Shown: piece by piece, positions 18,918 to 27,060 of the stretch
How the letters are laid out: each line of letters starts with the position of its first letter
Position numbering within the stretch: the first letter of the stretch is position 1
Assembly (NCBI GenBank): GCA_015061775.1
Contig: SUVY01000005.1
Coordinates: 1 to 64,000 of the forward strand
Direction of reading: 5' to 3'
Length of the DNA stretch: 64,000 nt
Source: Lentisphaerota bacterium
GTDB taxonomy: Bacteria > Verrucomicrobiota > Lentisphaeria > Victivallales > Victivallaceae
The notes under the pieces: model-generated
Databases searched by the model: none
The model's input: only the letters and a program-made list of their open reading frames with translations
Told to the model about the DNA's origin: nothing
Position numbers and translations under genes: made by a program

Positions 18918-18946
18918 TTGATTTTTTGCTTGTTCAAGATTATCTT
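18918..18946 (+). promoter_or_regulatory. Promoter before candidate RNA and SPFH operon
   Basis: TTGATT (18918-18923), 17 bp, TATCTT (18941-18946). The predicted start (about 18953) falls exactly on the first base of the closing stem of the structure described next. Confidence 0.5.
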
Positions 18947-18952
18947 TATTTT

Positions 18953-19053
18953 CAGAAAGCGGGTCATTCTCGGAACAAGAATCACATCGGGCTCTCTTTT
19001 GAGCTTATTGTACATCGTATTGCCGCGAGATTTCAAGCCCGCTTTCTTTTTTT
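18953..19053 (+). ncRNA. Candidate small structured RNA or attenuator leader
   Basis: AGAAAGCGGG (18954-18963) pairs perfectly with CCCGCTTTCT (19038-19047), and the latter runs into a T-tract to 19053. Inside are ATTCT/AGAAT and GCTC/GAGC hairpins and a weak third, giving a multibranched fold of about 100 nt. A promoter is placed to start it at the stem. It resembles either an independent small RNA with its own terminator or an attenuator in the leader of the SPFH genes (ATG at 19092). No known RNA family was recognised. The rest of the gap 18531-19091 holds repeat B and nothing else I can support. Confidence 0.45.
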
Positions 19054-19091
19054 GATAATTGCCAACCTTCAATTAACAATAGGGGGAAAAG

Positions 19092-20555
19092 ATGAAGCAA
19101 AAAATATTTTCCATCGTCGCCGCCCTGATCGCCGCAGCCGCTCTCTTCGTCTGGTTCGGCTGCCGGATCGAACCGGGAAATGGTGAAATCGCCGTTCTTA
19201 TCAGAAAAACCGGAAAACCGCTCGCCGCCGGTGAGATCATCGCCCGAAATCCTGGCGAACAAGGTATTCAGCCTCAGGTCCTCGGCGAAGGCCGCTATTT
19301 CAGGAATCCTTACGTCTGGGACTGGGAAATTTTTCCCGTCACCGAAGTTCCCGCCGGCAAATTCGCCGTCCTCGTCCGTAAATTCGGAGAACCAGGCTCA
19401 GACGGAAGCATCATCGCAAAAGATGAGAACTCAAAGGGTGTCGTCCGCGAAGTCCTCGGCACAGGACGCCACAGAATAAATCCCTACGCTTACGAAGTCA
19501 AATTGTTCGACGATATCAAAATCATGCCCGGTACCATCGGTGTCGTCACCAGCCTTACCGGAAATGATATCTTTTCCGGCACTCAAAATGACTACTCTTC
19601 AGAGGAGGGTTTCCTCGTTTCCGATGGACGCAAAGGAGTCATCAAAGAGGTGCTCAAAGAGGGTACTCACCGCATAAACCCCTTCATCTACTCGGTCACC
19701 GTGGTCAACACCAGACGGCAGAGACATGAATTCAGCGGCAAAGAGGCGATAACTTTCCTCACCGTTGATGGATTTCCCGTTGCTATCGAGGGAACTGTCG
19801 AATTCAACATCGATGAAAAACTTGCTCCGCGCCTCACCCAGGTCGTCGGAGACATGGAAGATATACTCAATAAAATAATCCTTCCCTCTGTCCGCGGATT
19901 CGCCCGCATCGAAGGAAGCAAAAAACAGGCCACAGAATTCATCGTAGGTGAAAGCAGACGACTCTTTCAGGAAAAACTCGACGCATTCCTGAAAAACAAC
20001 TGCCGCAAGTGGGGTATTGAGATAAACTCCGTGCTTATCCGCGACATCATCGCTCCCCAGACCATCGCGGGGATCATCCGCAACCGCGAGCTCGCCCATC
20101 AGGAGGCGGTCAAATATGATCAGGAAATCATCCGCGCACGCTCCGAAGCTGAACTTGCAAAACAGAAGATGCTCGCTGAGCAGAACTTGAAAAAAGTTGC
20201 CGCTGAAACTGAAAAACTCACGGCTTCCATATCCGCCCGCCAGAGACAGTCGGAATCCGTCGTCGCTGCCGAAACCGAACTCAAGGTCGCAGAAATCAAC
20301 TATCAGACCGCCCTCGCCGATGCCGCCGCCAAACTCAAAGAGGCAGCCGCCGAAAAGGATATCATTGCAAAGCGCAACGAGAGCGAAGCTGAAGTCCTGC
20401 GCCGCCAGGTCGAGGCTTACGGAAACGGCGCAGCATACGTCCAGTCCAGACTCTGGGGAAAAATCATGCCCGGAATCACCACCATCATCAGCAACGGCTC
20501 CGCAGGAGGCTCTTTCGGCTTACCTGAAATCAACTCCAAAGGAGGTGCAAAATGA
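19092..20555 (+). CDS. SPFH/band 7 membrane protein 1
   Basis: A 487-residue protein with one N-terminal membrane anchor (residues 5-23). Three degenerate units of about 60-70 residues follow, each with a GKxAVLxRKxGxP-like strand, a KGVxREVLGxGxxRxNPYxY-like strand and a short linker. The SPFH core lies at about 225-345 (EAITFLTVDGFPVAIEGTVEF), then an Ala/Glu/Lys-rich coiled coil to about 455. SPFH proteins oligomerise in the membrane as scaffolds or protease/channel partners (flotillin, HflK/C, stomatin). AGGGGG precedes the ATG and the stop overlaps the next gene by 4 bp. The paired arrangement recalls hflK-hflC, but the repeated N-terminus does not. Confidence 0.8.
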   Translation: MKQKIFSIVAALIAAAALFVWFGCRIEPGNGEIAVLIRKTGKPLAAGEIIARNPGEQGIQPQVLGEGRYFRNPYVWDWEIFPVTEVPAGKFAVLVRKFGEPGSDGSIIAKDENSKGVVREVLGTGRHRINPYAYEVKLFDDIKIMPGTIGVVTSLTGNDIFSGTQNDYSSEEGFLVSDGRKGVIKEVLKEGTHRINPFIYSVTVVNTRRQRHEFSGKEAITFLTVDGFPVAIEGTVEFNIDEKLAPRLTQVVGDMEDILNKIILPSVRGFARIEGSKKQATEFIVGESRRLFQEKLDAFLKNNCRKWGIEINSVLIRDIIAPQTIAGIIRNRELAHQEAVKYDQEIIRARSEAELAKQKMLAEQNLKKVAAETEKLTASISARQRQSESVVAAETELKVAEINYQTALADAAAKLKEAAAEKDIIAKRNESEAEVLRRQVEAYGNGAAYVQSRLWGKIMPGITTIISNGSAGGSFGLPEINSKGGAK

Positions 20556-22288
20556 GCAGCAAGGTCAAAGTCAATATCAAAGCCCTACTCACCGGCATCG
20601 CAGGAGCTCTCGCGCTGGTCATCCTCGCTTCGCTCATATACTGGTGGGGATTCTGCCGCTTCTATGTCGAGCCGGGATACATGGCTATCGTCACAGCCAA
20701 AAGCGGAAAAACTCCGGTCTCATCTGACATACTCGTTGAGCGCGGAGAAAAGGGTATCTGGAAAGAGGTGCTTTCTGAAGGACGCCATTTTCTCAACCCC
20801 GTCACCCACGATGTCAAAATCGCTCCGGCGATAGCCATTCCGCTGGGAAAGGTCGGAATCGTCACCTCCAAGGTTGGCAAAGAGCTGCCTCCGGGAGAGG
20901 TCATCGCCCCCGACCGCCAGAGCAAGGGCATCTGGAGAGAGGCTCTCGGTCCCGGTGTTTACCGTCTCAACCCCGAAGGCTACTCGGTCGAAATCGCCGA
21001 TGCCATAAATATTCCGGTCGGCTTTGTCGGAGTCGTCACAAGCCAGACAGGCAAGAACCCCAAACCGGGTGAATTCGCCAAGCCGGGAGAAAAAGGTGTC
21101 ATGCGGGATATCCTCCAGCCCGGTCTCTACTACATCAACCGTTACGCCTATCAGGTCAATGTCATTGAGATCGGAATGAATCAGGTCTCCATGACGGGGC
21201 TCGACAACAATGTGAGGAATATCCAGTTCCGACGTCAGCTCACCAATGCTACCAATGCCTTGAGTGAACTTACCAGCAACACCATGAACTTTCAGGCGGA
21301 GCTGCGCAAGAGAAACGTTCCTGCCGTTGACCAAAAAGTATCATATAATATGAAAAAGAGTGCTCGCGGCTCCCTGAAACGCTCTGTTCCCGGAAACCAC
21401 GCTGCGGCTAAGGCAAAAGCCGCTTTTGCCACCGCACAGGCGGGCTTTGTGGATAAGCGGGCTGTGGAGTTTCCCAGCCGCGACGGATTTAAAGTATCGC
21501 TCGATATGACTGTCGAATTTGAGCTGCTTCCGGAAAACATCTCGAAGATATACCTGCTCTATGGAGACCTTCCGCAGGTGGTCGAGAAAATCATTCTTCC
21601 GCAGGTGCTTTCCATCTCTCGCATCAAGGGTTCCAACTACAAAGCTCAGGACTTCATCATGGGCGACGGAAGAGAGAAATTCCAGAACGACCTCAGGGAT
21701 GAACTCAAGAGCACCCTCGCCGGAAAACTCATCGTTGTCCACAATGCTATTATCCGCAACGTTGAGATCCCGCAGGACATCCTCAAACCCATTCAGGCTG
21801 TGAGTCTCGCACGGGAGCAGAACCTCACCAACCAGGCTATGCAGGTCACCGCAAAACGGCTCGCCCAGCTCAATACCGAGACCGAGCTCATCGAGCAGCG
21901 CAGACGCGAAGTCGAACAGGAGACCCGCAAAATCACTGCCCTCATATCCGCCGAAGCCAAACGCGATGTGGCTTCCATTGACGCAGACACCCGTCTGCTC
22001 GTGGCGAAGCTGAGACTGAAGAAGGCAGAGATACTCGCAAAGACCAGAAAAGTCCTCGAAGAATCTCAAGTCCAGGCTAAATTCATGGTCAGCAATGAGA
22101 GCGCAAGAGGCGAGATCCTCAAGGCACAGGCTCTCGGAGACCAGTCCCTCATGGCAAAAATGCACATGATAGATAATCTTCCGGACAACGTGAAAACCAA
22201 AGTCATTTACGCAGGAGACGGAACTCTCTGGACCGATTTGAACAACCCTGCGCTGACTATTCCGGCAAAGAGAGAGAAACGCAAATAA
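20552..22288 (+). CDS. SPFH/band 7 membrane protein 2
   Basis: A 578-residue paralogue of the preceding gene: one membrane segment (residues 12-33), three clear tandem modules of about 63 residues each (GKxGVVTSKxGKxxxxGE, then KGIxREVLxPGxYxxNPxxYxV), an insertion of about 100 residues, the SPFH core (FPSRDGFKVSLDMTVEFELL near 305) and a long coiled coil. The insertion separates the modules from the SPFH domain and is not found in the first protein. It probably forms a hetero-oligomer with gene 1, since ATGA overlap couples their translation. An intrinsic terminator follows, so this is a two-gene unit. The substrate or partner protease is unknown. Confidence 0.8.
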   Translation: MSSKVKVNIKALLTGIAGALALVILASLIYWWGFCRFYVEPGYMAIVTAKSGKTPVSSDILVERGEKGIWKEVLSEGRHFLNPVTHDVKIAPAIAIPLGKVGIVTSKVGKELPPGEVIAPDRQSKGIWREALGPGVYRLNPEGYSVEIADAINIPVGFVGVVTSQTGKNPKPGEFAKPGEKGVMRDILQPGLYYINRYAYQVNVIEIGMNQVSMTGLDNNVRNIQFRRQLTNATNALSELTSNTMNFQAELRKRNVPAVDQKVSYNMKKSARGSLKRSVPGNHAAAKAKAAFATAQAGFVDKRAVEFPSRDGFKVSLDMTVEFELLPENISKIYLLYGDLPQVVEKIILPQVLSISRIKGSNYKAQDFIMGDGREKFQNDLRDELKSTLAGKLIVVHNAIIRNVEIPQDILKPIQAVSLAREQNLTNQAMQVTAKRLAQLNTETELIEQRRREVEQETRKITALISAEAKRDVASIDADTRLLVAKLRLKKAEILAKTRKVLEESQVQAKFMVSNESARGEILKAQALGDQSLMAKMHMIDNLPDNVKTKVIYAGDGTLWTDLNNPALTIPAKREKRK

Positions 22289-22328
22289 CTCATCGCACTC
22301 TGCCGCTGCCGCTGAAAAAAACGCACAT

Positions 22329-22363
22329 ACGCCGTATTTCGATTTGATTTACGGCGTTTTTTC
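22329..22363 (+). terminator. Terminator of SPFH operon
   Basis: ACGCCGTA (22329-22336) pairs with TACGGCGT (22350-22357), followed by a T-run. Confidence 0.88.
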
Positions 22364-22385
22364 TTCTTTTATGCGGTATGAAATA

Positions 22386-22414
22386 TTGTATTTTTCCGTC
22401 TTCCGGTGTATCTT
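22386..22414 (+). promoter_or_regulatory. galE promoter
   Basis: TTGTAT (22386-22391), 17 bp, TATCTT (22409-22414), about 40 bp before the galE ATG. Confidence 0.5.
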
Positions 22415-22453
22415 ATAGAAAATATATAAAATATACCCTCAAGGAGAGTCATC

Positions 22454-23428
22454 ATGAAGAAAGTTCTCGTTACCGGAGGCGCAGGTTATATCGGCAGCGC
22501 CTGTACTGAATATCTGCTCGACCACGATTATCAGGTCACCGTTTTCGATGCCCTTATCACCGGACACCGCGACGCAGTCGATCCCAGAGCCCAGTTCATC
22601 GAAGGAAATCTGGAAAACCGCGATCTTATCATGGATGTCTGCAAACAGGGCAAATTCGATGCAGTCATGCACTTTGCGGCATTTTCTCTGGTCGGAGAGT
22701 CGATGACTGACCCCTCAAAATATTTCCGCAACAACCTCGCCAATGCGATCAACCTCGCGGATGCCGCCGTTGCCGGAGGTGCTCAGAGCTTCGTGTTCTC
22801 CAGCACCGCCGCCACCTTCGGACAGCCTGAGAGAGTTCCGATCAGCGAAAACGACCGTCAGATCCCGATCAACCCCTACGGAGAATCCAAGCTCTGCTTC
22901 GAGAAAGTCCTCAAGTGGTACAGCCAGATCTACGGAATCAAATATGCCGCTCTGCGTTACTTCAACGCCGCAGGTGCAACTGAAAACTACGGTGAAGATC
23001 ACCGTCCCGAAAGCCACCTCATCCCCATCATCCTGCAGGCTATCCGCGGCAAACGCGACAAACTTATGCTTTTCGGAGACGACTACGATACTCCGGACGG
23101 CAGCTGCATAAGAGACTACATCCACATTCTCGACCTTGCTCAGGCTCATGAGCTCGCGCTCTCAGCTCCTGAAAGCGGTCACTACAACCTCGGCACCGGC
23201 AACGGTCTCTCGGTCTTTGAAATCATCAAAGCCGCTGAAAAAGTCACCGGTAAGAAGGTCAATTTCGAGATCGCTCCGCGCCGCGCCGGAGACCCTGCCC
23301 GCCTCATCGCGTGCAGCGACCGCGCAAGGAAAATGCTCAACTGGACTCCGCAGTACGAATCCGCCGAGCAGATCATCGAATCCGCCTGGAAGTGGCAGCT
23401 CAAACACCCCGAGGGTTACGCCAAGTGA
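22454..23428 (+). CDS. galE: UDP-glucose 4-epimerase
   Basis: A 324-residue extended SDR. The NAD site is VTGGAGYIGS (residues 6-15), the catalytic site SSTAA near 116-120, and the Tyr142/Lys146 pair sits in PYGESK. ALRYFNAAGA and the C-terminal WTPQY complete the GalE pattern. It interconverts UDP-glucose and UDP-galactose, linking the alpha-galactosidase product to central metabolism and supplying UDP-galactose for surface polymers. AAGGAGAG precedes the ATG. The stop overlaps the GTG start of the exonuclease gene (GTGA). Confidence 0.95.
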   Translation: MKKVLVTGGAGYIGSACTEYLLDHDYQVTVFDALITGHRDAVDPRAQFIEGNLENRDLIMDVCKQGKFDAVMHFAAFSLVGESMTDPSKYFRNNLANAINLADAAVAGGAQSFVFSSTAATFGQPERVPISENDRQIPINPYGESKLCFEKVLKWYSQIYGIKYAALRYFNAAGATENYGEDHRPESHLIPIILQAIRGKRDKLMLFGDDYDTPDGSCIRDYIHILDLAQAHELALSAPESGHYNLGTGNGLSVFEIIKAAEKVTGKKVNFEIAPRRAGDPARLIACSDRARKMLNWTPQYESAEQIIESAWKWQLKHPEGYAK

Positions 23429-23985
23429 ACTGGTGCTCACAAGGTCCATTCTCGATTTTCGATATCGAAACCACCGGAATGAGCCCGGTCAACGACCGCA
23501 TCGTCGAACTTGCGGCGGTGCGCGTCGAATGTGACGGTTCATTGCGGCACTTTTCGTACCTTGTCAATCCGGGCAGACACATTCCTGCAAGGGCGACACA
23601 GGTACACAACATTACCGATGAGATGGTAAAGAACGCTCCGTTTTTTGAAGATATCGCAGAGGAGTTCCTCGATTTCATATCCGGATCACGCCTCGTGGCG
23701 CACAATGCGATTTTCGATCTCTCGTTTATTCAGGAGAGTTTTTTCCGCGGAGGTTTTCCGCTCTGGGATGGAAAAACCATCGACACTGTAAAACTGGCAA
23801 GAATGACCCATCCGGGACTTCCGTCATACAGTTTGCAGAACTTGAGAGCACACTTCAGACTTGAAACCGCTCCCGGAATGAATCCGCACCGCGCCGCAGC
23901 CGACGTCGAATGGACAAGGCAGCTGCTCGGAATCCTGATAACAGCTATGCATAAACAACACAACAATTTTTCTTTGAAGGAATAA
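23425..23985 (+). CDS. DnaQ-like 3'-5' exonuclease (DEDDh)
   Basis: A 186-residue single-domain exonuclease. Exo I is FDIETTGMSP near residue 12, Exo II VAHNAIFDLSFI near 92, and Exo III HRAAADVEW near 153, which carries the His and Asp of the DEDDh class. It removes nucleotides from the 3' end of DNA or RNA, as in the DNA polymerase III epsilon chain and PolC-type proofreading domains; it is short and without a polymerase-binding tail, so a stand-alone nuclease is likely. The start is taken as the GTG at 23425 overlapping the galE stop; further-upstream starts would lie inside galE. Confidence 0.85.
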   Translation: MNWCSQGPFSIFDIETTGMSPVNDRIVELAAVRVECDGSLRHFSYLVNPGRHIPARATQVHNITDEMVKNAPFFEDIAEEFLDFISGSRLVAHNAIFDLSFIQESFFRGGFPLWDGKTIDTVKLARMTHPGLPSYSLQNLRAHFRLETAPGMNPHRAAADVEWTRQLLGILITAMHKQHNNFSLKE

Positions 23986-23990
23986 AAAAA

Positions 23991-25328
23991 ATGGCAGAAA
24001 AAAAATTTCTCTGGGGTGCAGCTACTGCAAGTTTCCAAATCGAAGGCGGAGTAAATGAAGGCGGACGCGGCCCCTGCATCTGGGACGCCTACTGCCGCAC
24101 TCCCGGCAGAGTCGCCAATATGGAAAACGGCGACATCGCCTGCGACAGCTATCACCGCTATATGGAAGATGTCAAACTGCTCAAAGAGCTCGGCGTTGAC
24201 TCCTACCGCTTTTCCATCGCATGGCCGCGCATACAGCCCAACGGCGTCGGAGAAGCCAATCCGGAAGGAATCGCCTACTACAACAAACTCATCGATGCGC
24301 TCATCGAAAACGGAATCACTCCGTTCGTGACGCTTTACCACTGGGATCTTCCGCTTGACCTGCAGATCTGTCACGACGGATGGCTCAACCGCTCCATCGT
24401 GGATAAATTCGTCGAATACGCCAAAATCTGTTTCGACAACTTCGGAGACAGGGTCAAACATTGGATCACTTTCAACGAGCCCTGGTGTGTCAGTCTCCTC
24501 GGATACGGAACCGGCAGCCACGCTCCGGGACGCAAGAGCGATATCGAGGCTTATCAGGCTGCCCACAACCTGCTGCTCGCTCACGCGTACACCGTCAAGC
24601 TCTTCCGCGAAAACAAATATGACGGCATCATCGGAATCACCAACAACACCGAGTGGAAAGAGCCTATGACCGACAGCGCAGACGATATCGAAGCCGCGGA
24701 AAGAGCCGTGACTTTCGATTTCGGATGGTTCACCGATCCCGTCGTTTTCGGAGACTACCCGCAGGTCATGAAAGAGCGCGTCGGACACAAGATGCCCAAA
24801 TTTACCGAAGAGGAAAAAGCTCTGCTCAAAAACAGCGTTGACTTCATCGGTCTCAACCACTACTCGACCAAGTATGTCTCCAATACTCCGGTCGAAGGAT
24901 GTCTCGAAAAAAGCGGAAACATCTATGATGATCCCGATGTTTACAGCTGGATCGACCCCGAATGGGAGAAAACTCAGATGGGATGGAGCTTCGTTCCGTG
25001 GGGCTTGAACAAACTGCTCAAATGGATCGGAAAACGCTACAACAATATTCCGATCTATATCACCGAAAACGGCTGTGCCACCGAAGGTATAGATGATGAT
25101 TTCCGCTGCCGTTTCCTCACCCAGTATATCGACGCCACGCTCGAGGCAAGGGACAAGGACAACGTCAACGTCGCCGGTTACTTCTGCTGGAGTCTGCTCG
25201 ACAACTTTGAGTGGGCTTACGGTTATGCCAAGACTTTCGGAATCATCGCCTGTTCTCCCCAAAACACCGACCGTGTTCCCAAAAAGTCCTACTACACCTA
25301 CCGTGACATCATCAGCCGCAACCGCTGA
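23991..25328 (+). CDS. Beta-glucosidase, GH1 family
   Basis: A 445-residue GH1 enzyme. The acid/base Glu163 lies in TFNEPW and the nucleophile Glu359 in YITENG; the N-terminal FLWGAATASFQIEGG and the C-terminal CWSLLDNFEWAYGY match closely. No signal peptide and no phospho-sugar-binding motif (Ser/Lys near the end as in 6-phospho enzymes) was noticed, so it is probably a cytoplasmic beta-glucosidase/galactosidase acting on imported cellobiose-type sugars. GAAGGAATAAA precedes the start, 5 bp after the exonuclease stop, so it belongs to the galE transcript. A long hairpin terminator follows. Confidence 0.95.
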   Translation: MAEKKFLWGAATASFQIEGGVNEGGRGPCIWDAYCRTPGRVANMENGDIACDSYHRYMEDVKLLKELGVDSYRFSIAWPRIQPNGVGEANPEGIAYYNKLIDALIENGITPFVTLYHWDLPLDLQICHDGWLNRSIVDKFVEYAKICFDNFGDRVKHWITFNEPWCVSLLGYGTGSHAPGRKSDIEAYQAAHNLLLAHAYTVKLFRENKYDGIIGITNNTEWKEPMTDSADDIEAAERAVTFDFGWFTDPVVFGDYPQVMKERVGHKMPKFTEEEKALLKNSVDFIGLNHYSTKYVSNTPVEGCLEKSGNIYDDPDVYSWIDPEWEKTQMGWSFVPWGLNKLLKWIGKRYNNIPIYITENGCATEGIDDDFRCRFLTQYIDATLEARDKDNVNVAGYFCWSLLDNFEWAYGYAKTFGIIACSPQNTDRVPKKSYYTYRDIISRNR

Positions 25329-25350
25329 TCTGTCAAGTTGAGTGTCGCAA

Positions 25351-25416
25351 AGCGCATTTTTGAATATTTCCGGCAACTTATGTTCGGGAAATATCGAAAA
25401 TGCGCTTGATTTTTTC
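25351..25416 (+). terminator. Terminator of galE-GH1 operon
   Basis: AAGCGCATTTTTGAATATTTCC (split as 25351-25360 and 25361-25372) pairs, with two mismatches, with 25387-25408, and a six-T run follows at 25411-25416. Confidence 0.85.
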
Positions 25417-25493
25417 AAAAGCTATGATATGTTATATGAATATCGACTGCAATTATAAACTTTTTTAAGATATTAACGTAAGGAAACAAAACT

Positions 25494-25757
25494 ATGGCTC
25501 ACATGAAGTCCGCCATCAAGCGCATCCGCACCAGCCGCGAGGCAAATCTGCGCAACCGTTCCCGCATCAGCGAGATCAAAACCATCGAGAAGAAACTCCG
25601 CGCCGCCGTCGAAGCCAATGACGCCGCCGCCGTCGAGCTTGCCCGCAAGTTCGCCAGCATCCTCGATAAAGCTGCCAAGGTCGGCACCATCCATGCCAAC
25701 CGCGCTGCCAACAAAAAATCTCAGGCTGACAAACTGATCGCTTCCATGGCGAAGTAA
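25494..25757 (+). CDS. rpsT: 30S ribosomal protein S20
   Basis: An 87-residue, Lys/Arg/Ala-rich helical protein with the S20 pattern: MAHMKSAIKRIRTS at the start, a NRSRISEIKTIEKKL helix, and GTIHANRAANKKSQADK at the end. Length equals the usual S20. It binds 16S rRNA early in small-subunit assembly. AAGGAAACAAAACT precedes the ATG; the gene is flanked by terminators on both sides and is therefore transcribed alone. Confidence 0.95.
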   Translation: MAHMKSAIKRIRTSREANLRNRSRISEIKTIEKKLRAAVEANDAAAVELARKFASILDKAAKVGTIHANRAANKKSQADKLIASMAK

Positions 25758-25783
25758 GCAGTTCTGCTGCAAAGCGATTTTCC

Positions 25784-25821
25784 GCCGGACATCCTTGAAA
25801 AAGGGCGTCCGGCTTTTTTTT
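25784..25821 (+). terminator. rpsT terminator
   Basis: GCCGGAC (25784-25790) pairs with GTCCGGC (25807-25813), followed by eight T. Confidence 0.9.
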
Positions 25822-25873
25822 GCTCTCTTATGCCAAGCCACGCTTGATCGGCGTGAGAAGACTGCAGGCTCCT

Positions 25874-25910
25874 GAACGGAGAGGAACGGAGAGAACGGAG
25901 TTGAACGGAG
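25874..25910. repeat. Four GAACGGAG units in tandem
   Basis: GAACGGAG occurs at 25874, 25884, 25893 and 25903, spaced 9-10 bp, one helical turn apart. It lies in a 435 bp gap (25822-26256) with no gene and no other structure except short direct repeats of TCTCTGAACTG near 26090-26125. Confidence 0.7.
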
Positions 25911-26204
25911 TATCTGCGTATGTGGAGAAGTATGCCGCCCGCCGTTGTATGCAGAGCTCCTCAGCCGTGCAATACTCGCGCTAACAACCGCGTGCGATAT
26001 ACTTCACCGCCCCGCAAAACATAGCATTCATAGTATTCTTAATAAAGCCGGATGGTCTTTCTCGCGTCTTCACAGAACGTGCTTGGAGGGTCTCTGAACT
26101 GGTAACAAACGGTAAATCTCTGAACTGATTGCAAAAAAAAACAACTTTTTCCATGCTTGGACGTAAAATGTCCTACTCCATGTGGTAGTTTGTAAATAGT
26201 AAAC

Positions 26205-26232
26205 TTGTTTTTTTCAAAAGAAGTGTTATATT
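26205..26232 (+). promoter_or_regulatory. Promoter of orphan membrane protein gene
   Basis: TTGTTT (26205-26210), 16 bp, TATATT (26227-26232), 24 bp before the ATG, implying a short leader. Confidence 0.55.
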
Positions 26233-26256
26233 CCAAACAAAAACAGGAGCTCAGCG

Positions 26257-26871
26257 ATGAACAGCAAAAAATCAAAAGTCAATAAAATCAAACTCTGTCT
26301 AAAAAAAGGAATTCCTGTCGCGGTAATCGCCGCCGGAGTAGTGGCAGCTGCAAACGGGGGTGAAGACAATTCCAAAAATCAACCCTCAAATCAATATAAG
26401 TCAACTGGTGTCTCCGCCAAGAATGCCACCAGTGACATCATCTGCGGAATCCCCGAAGAGCCAAAAGTTATTGCAACGATCAAACTCGATGACAGCGATT
26501 TCAACAAAGATTTGACCAAACTTTCAGAAGCCGGAAACAAGAAGCTGAATGACTTTACAAGGCAGCTTGCTGAAAAAAAATCCATGTATGAATTGGAGGG
26601 AAGGGATAAGATAATAGCCTTTGATTTTTCCGAAAAAGACGCCGAACGCGAGCGCAAAAAAGCCCAAGCGGTGTTTGATAAATATTCGCCCATTCTGGGC
26701 GTAACTCCGGGGATCGTTCTGACAAAGGATTTTATTATATGGTCAGAAATCGCCTGGATGTTGAAACAAGAATTTAACTTAAAGCCAAAGCAGCTTTCGA
26801 TAGAAGAACTATTGGAACAAAAATTTAACTTAAAACCAAATCAGCTAAAAGAACTGCTGGACTCGCTCTGA
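26257..26871 (+). CDS. Hypothetical membrane-anchored protein, possibly frameshifted at 3' end
   Basis: A 204-residue protein with no family I recognise. A Lys-rich start (residues 1-17) and one hydrophobic segment (VAVIAAGVVAAA, about 20-31) suggest a membrane anchor or signal. A Ser/Asn-rich linker and a charged helical region (AEKKSMYELEGRDK, FSEKDAERERKKAQAV) follow. The end contains two similar units, LKQEFNLKPKQL and LEQKFNLKPNQL. A third unit follows in the DNA but in another frame, so the stop at 26869 may come from a one-base indel; the alternative end is at 26942. It has a promoter and an AGGAG ribosome site, so it is likely expressed. It is more A/T-rich than its neighbours, a possible sign of recent acquisition. 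Confidence 0.5.
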   Translation: MNSKKSKVNKIKLCLKKGIPVAVIAAGVVAAANGGEDNSKNQPSNQYKSTGVSAKNATSDIICGIPEEPKVIATIKLDDSDFNKDLTKLSEAGNKKLNDFTRQLAEKKSMYELEGRDKIIAFDFSEKDAERERKKAQAVFDKYSPILGVTPGIVLTKDFIIWSEIAWMLKQEFNLKPKQLSIEELLEQKFNLKPNQLKELLDSL

Positions 26872-26929
26872 CAAAGGATTTTATTATAAAGTCAAAAATC
26901 GCCAGCACATTGGAACAAAAATTTAACTT
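26719..26929 (+). repeat. Degenerate direct duplication at end of orphan gene
   Basis: Two 62-nt copies, 26719-26780 and 26868-26929, both begin CTGACAAAGGATTTTATTAT and end AATTTAACTT. They differ at about ten positions. The second copy spans the annotated stop. Confidence 0.75.
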
Positions 26930-27060
26930 CAGTTGTTACTGAACTCCTGAGCTCCTGACTCCGCTGATTGGATTTTTTTGTCTTTATACGGTATCAAAAC
27001 TTGAAAAAAGCGTCTCGCGGCAGTATATTCCATAAGATATTTGTAACTTATTGGTGCGAT

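Noticed and set aside
23730-25418. 562-codon open frame on the minus strand opposite the exonuclease and GH1 genes
   Set aside because: The plus-strand genes have complete family motifs. The antisense frame is acidic, low-complexity and without any recognisable domain, typical of codon-bias shadow.
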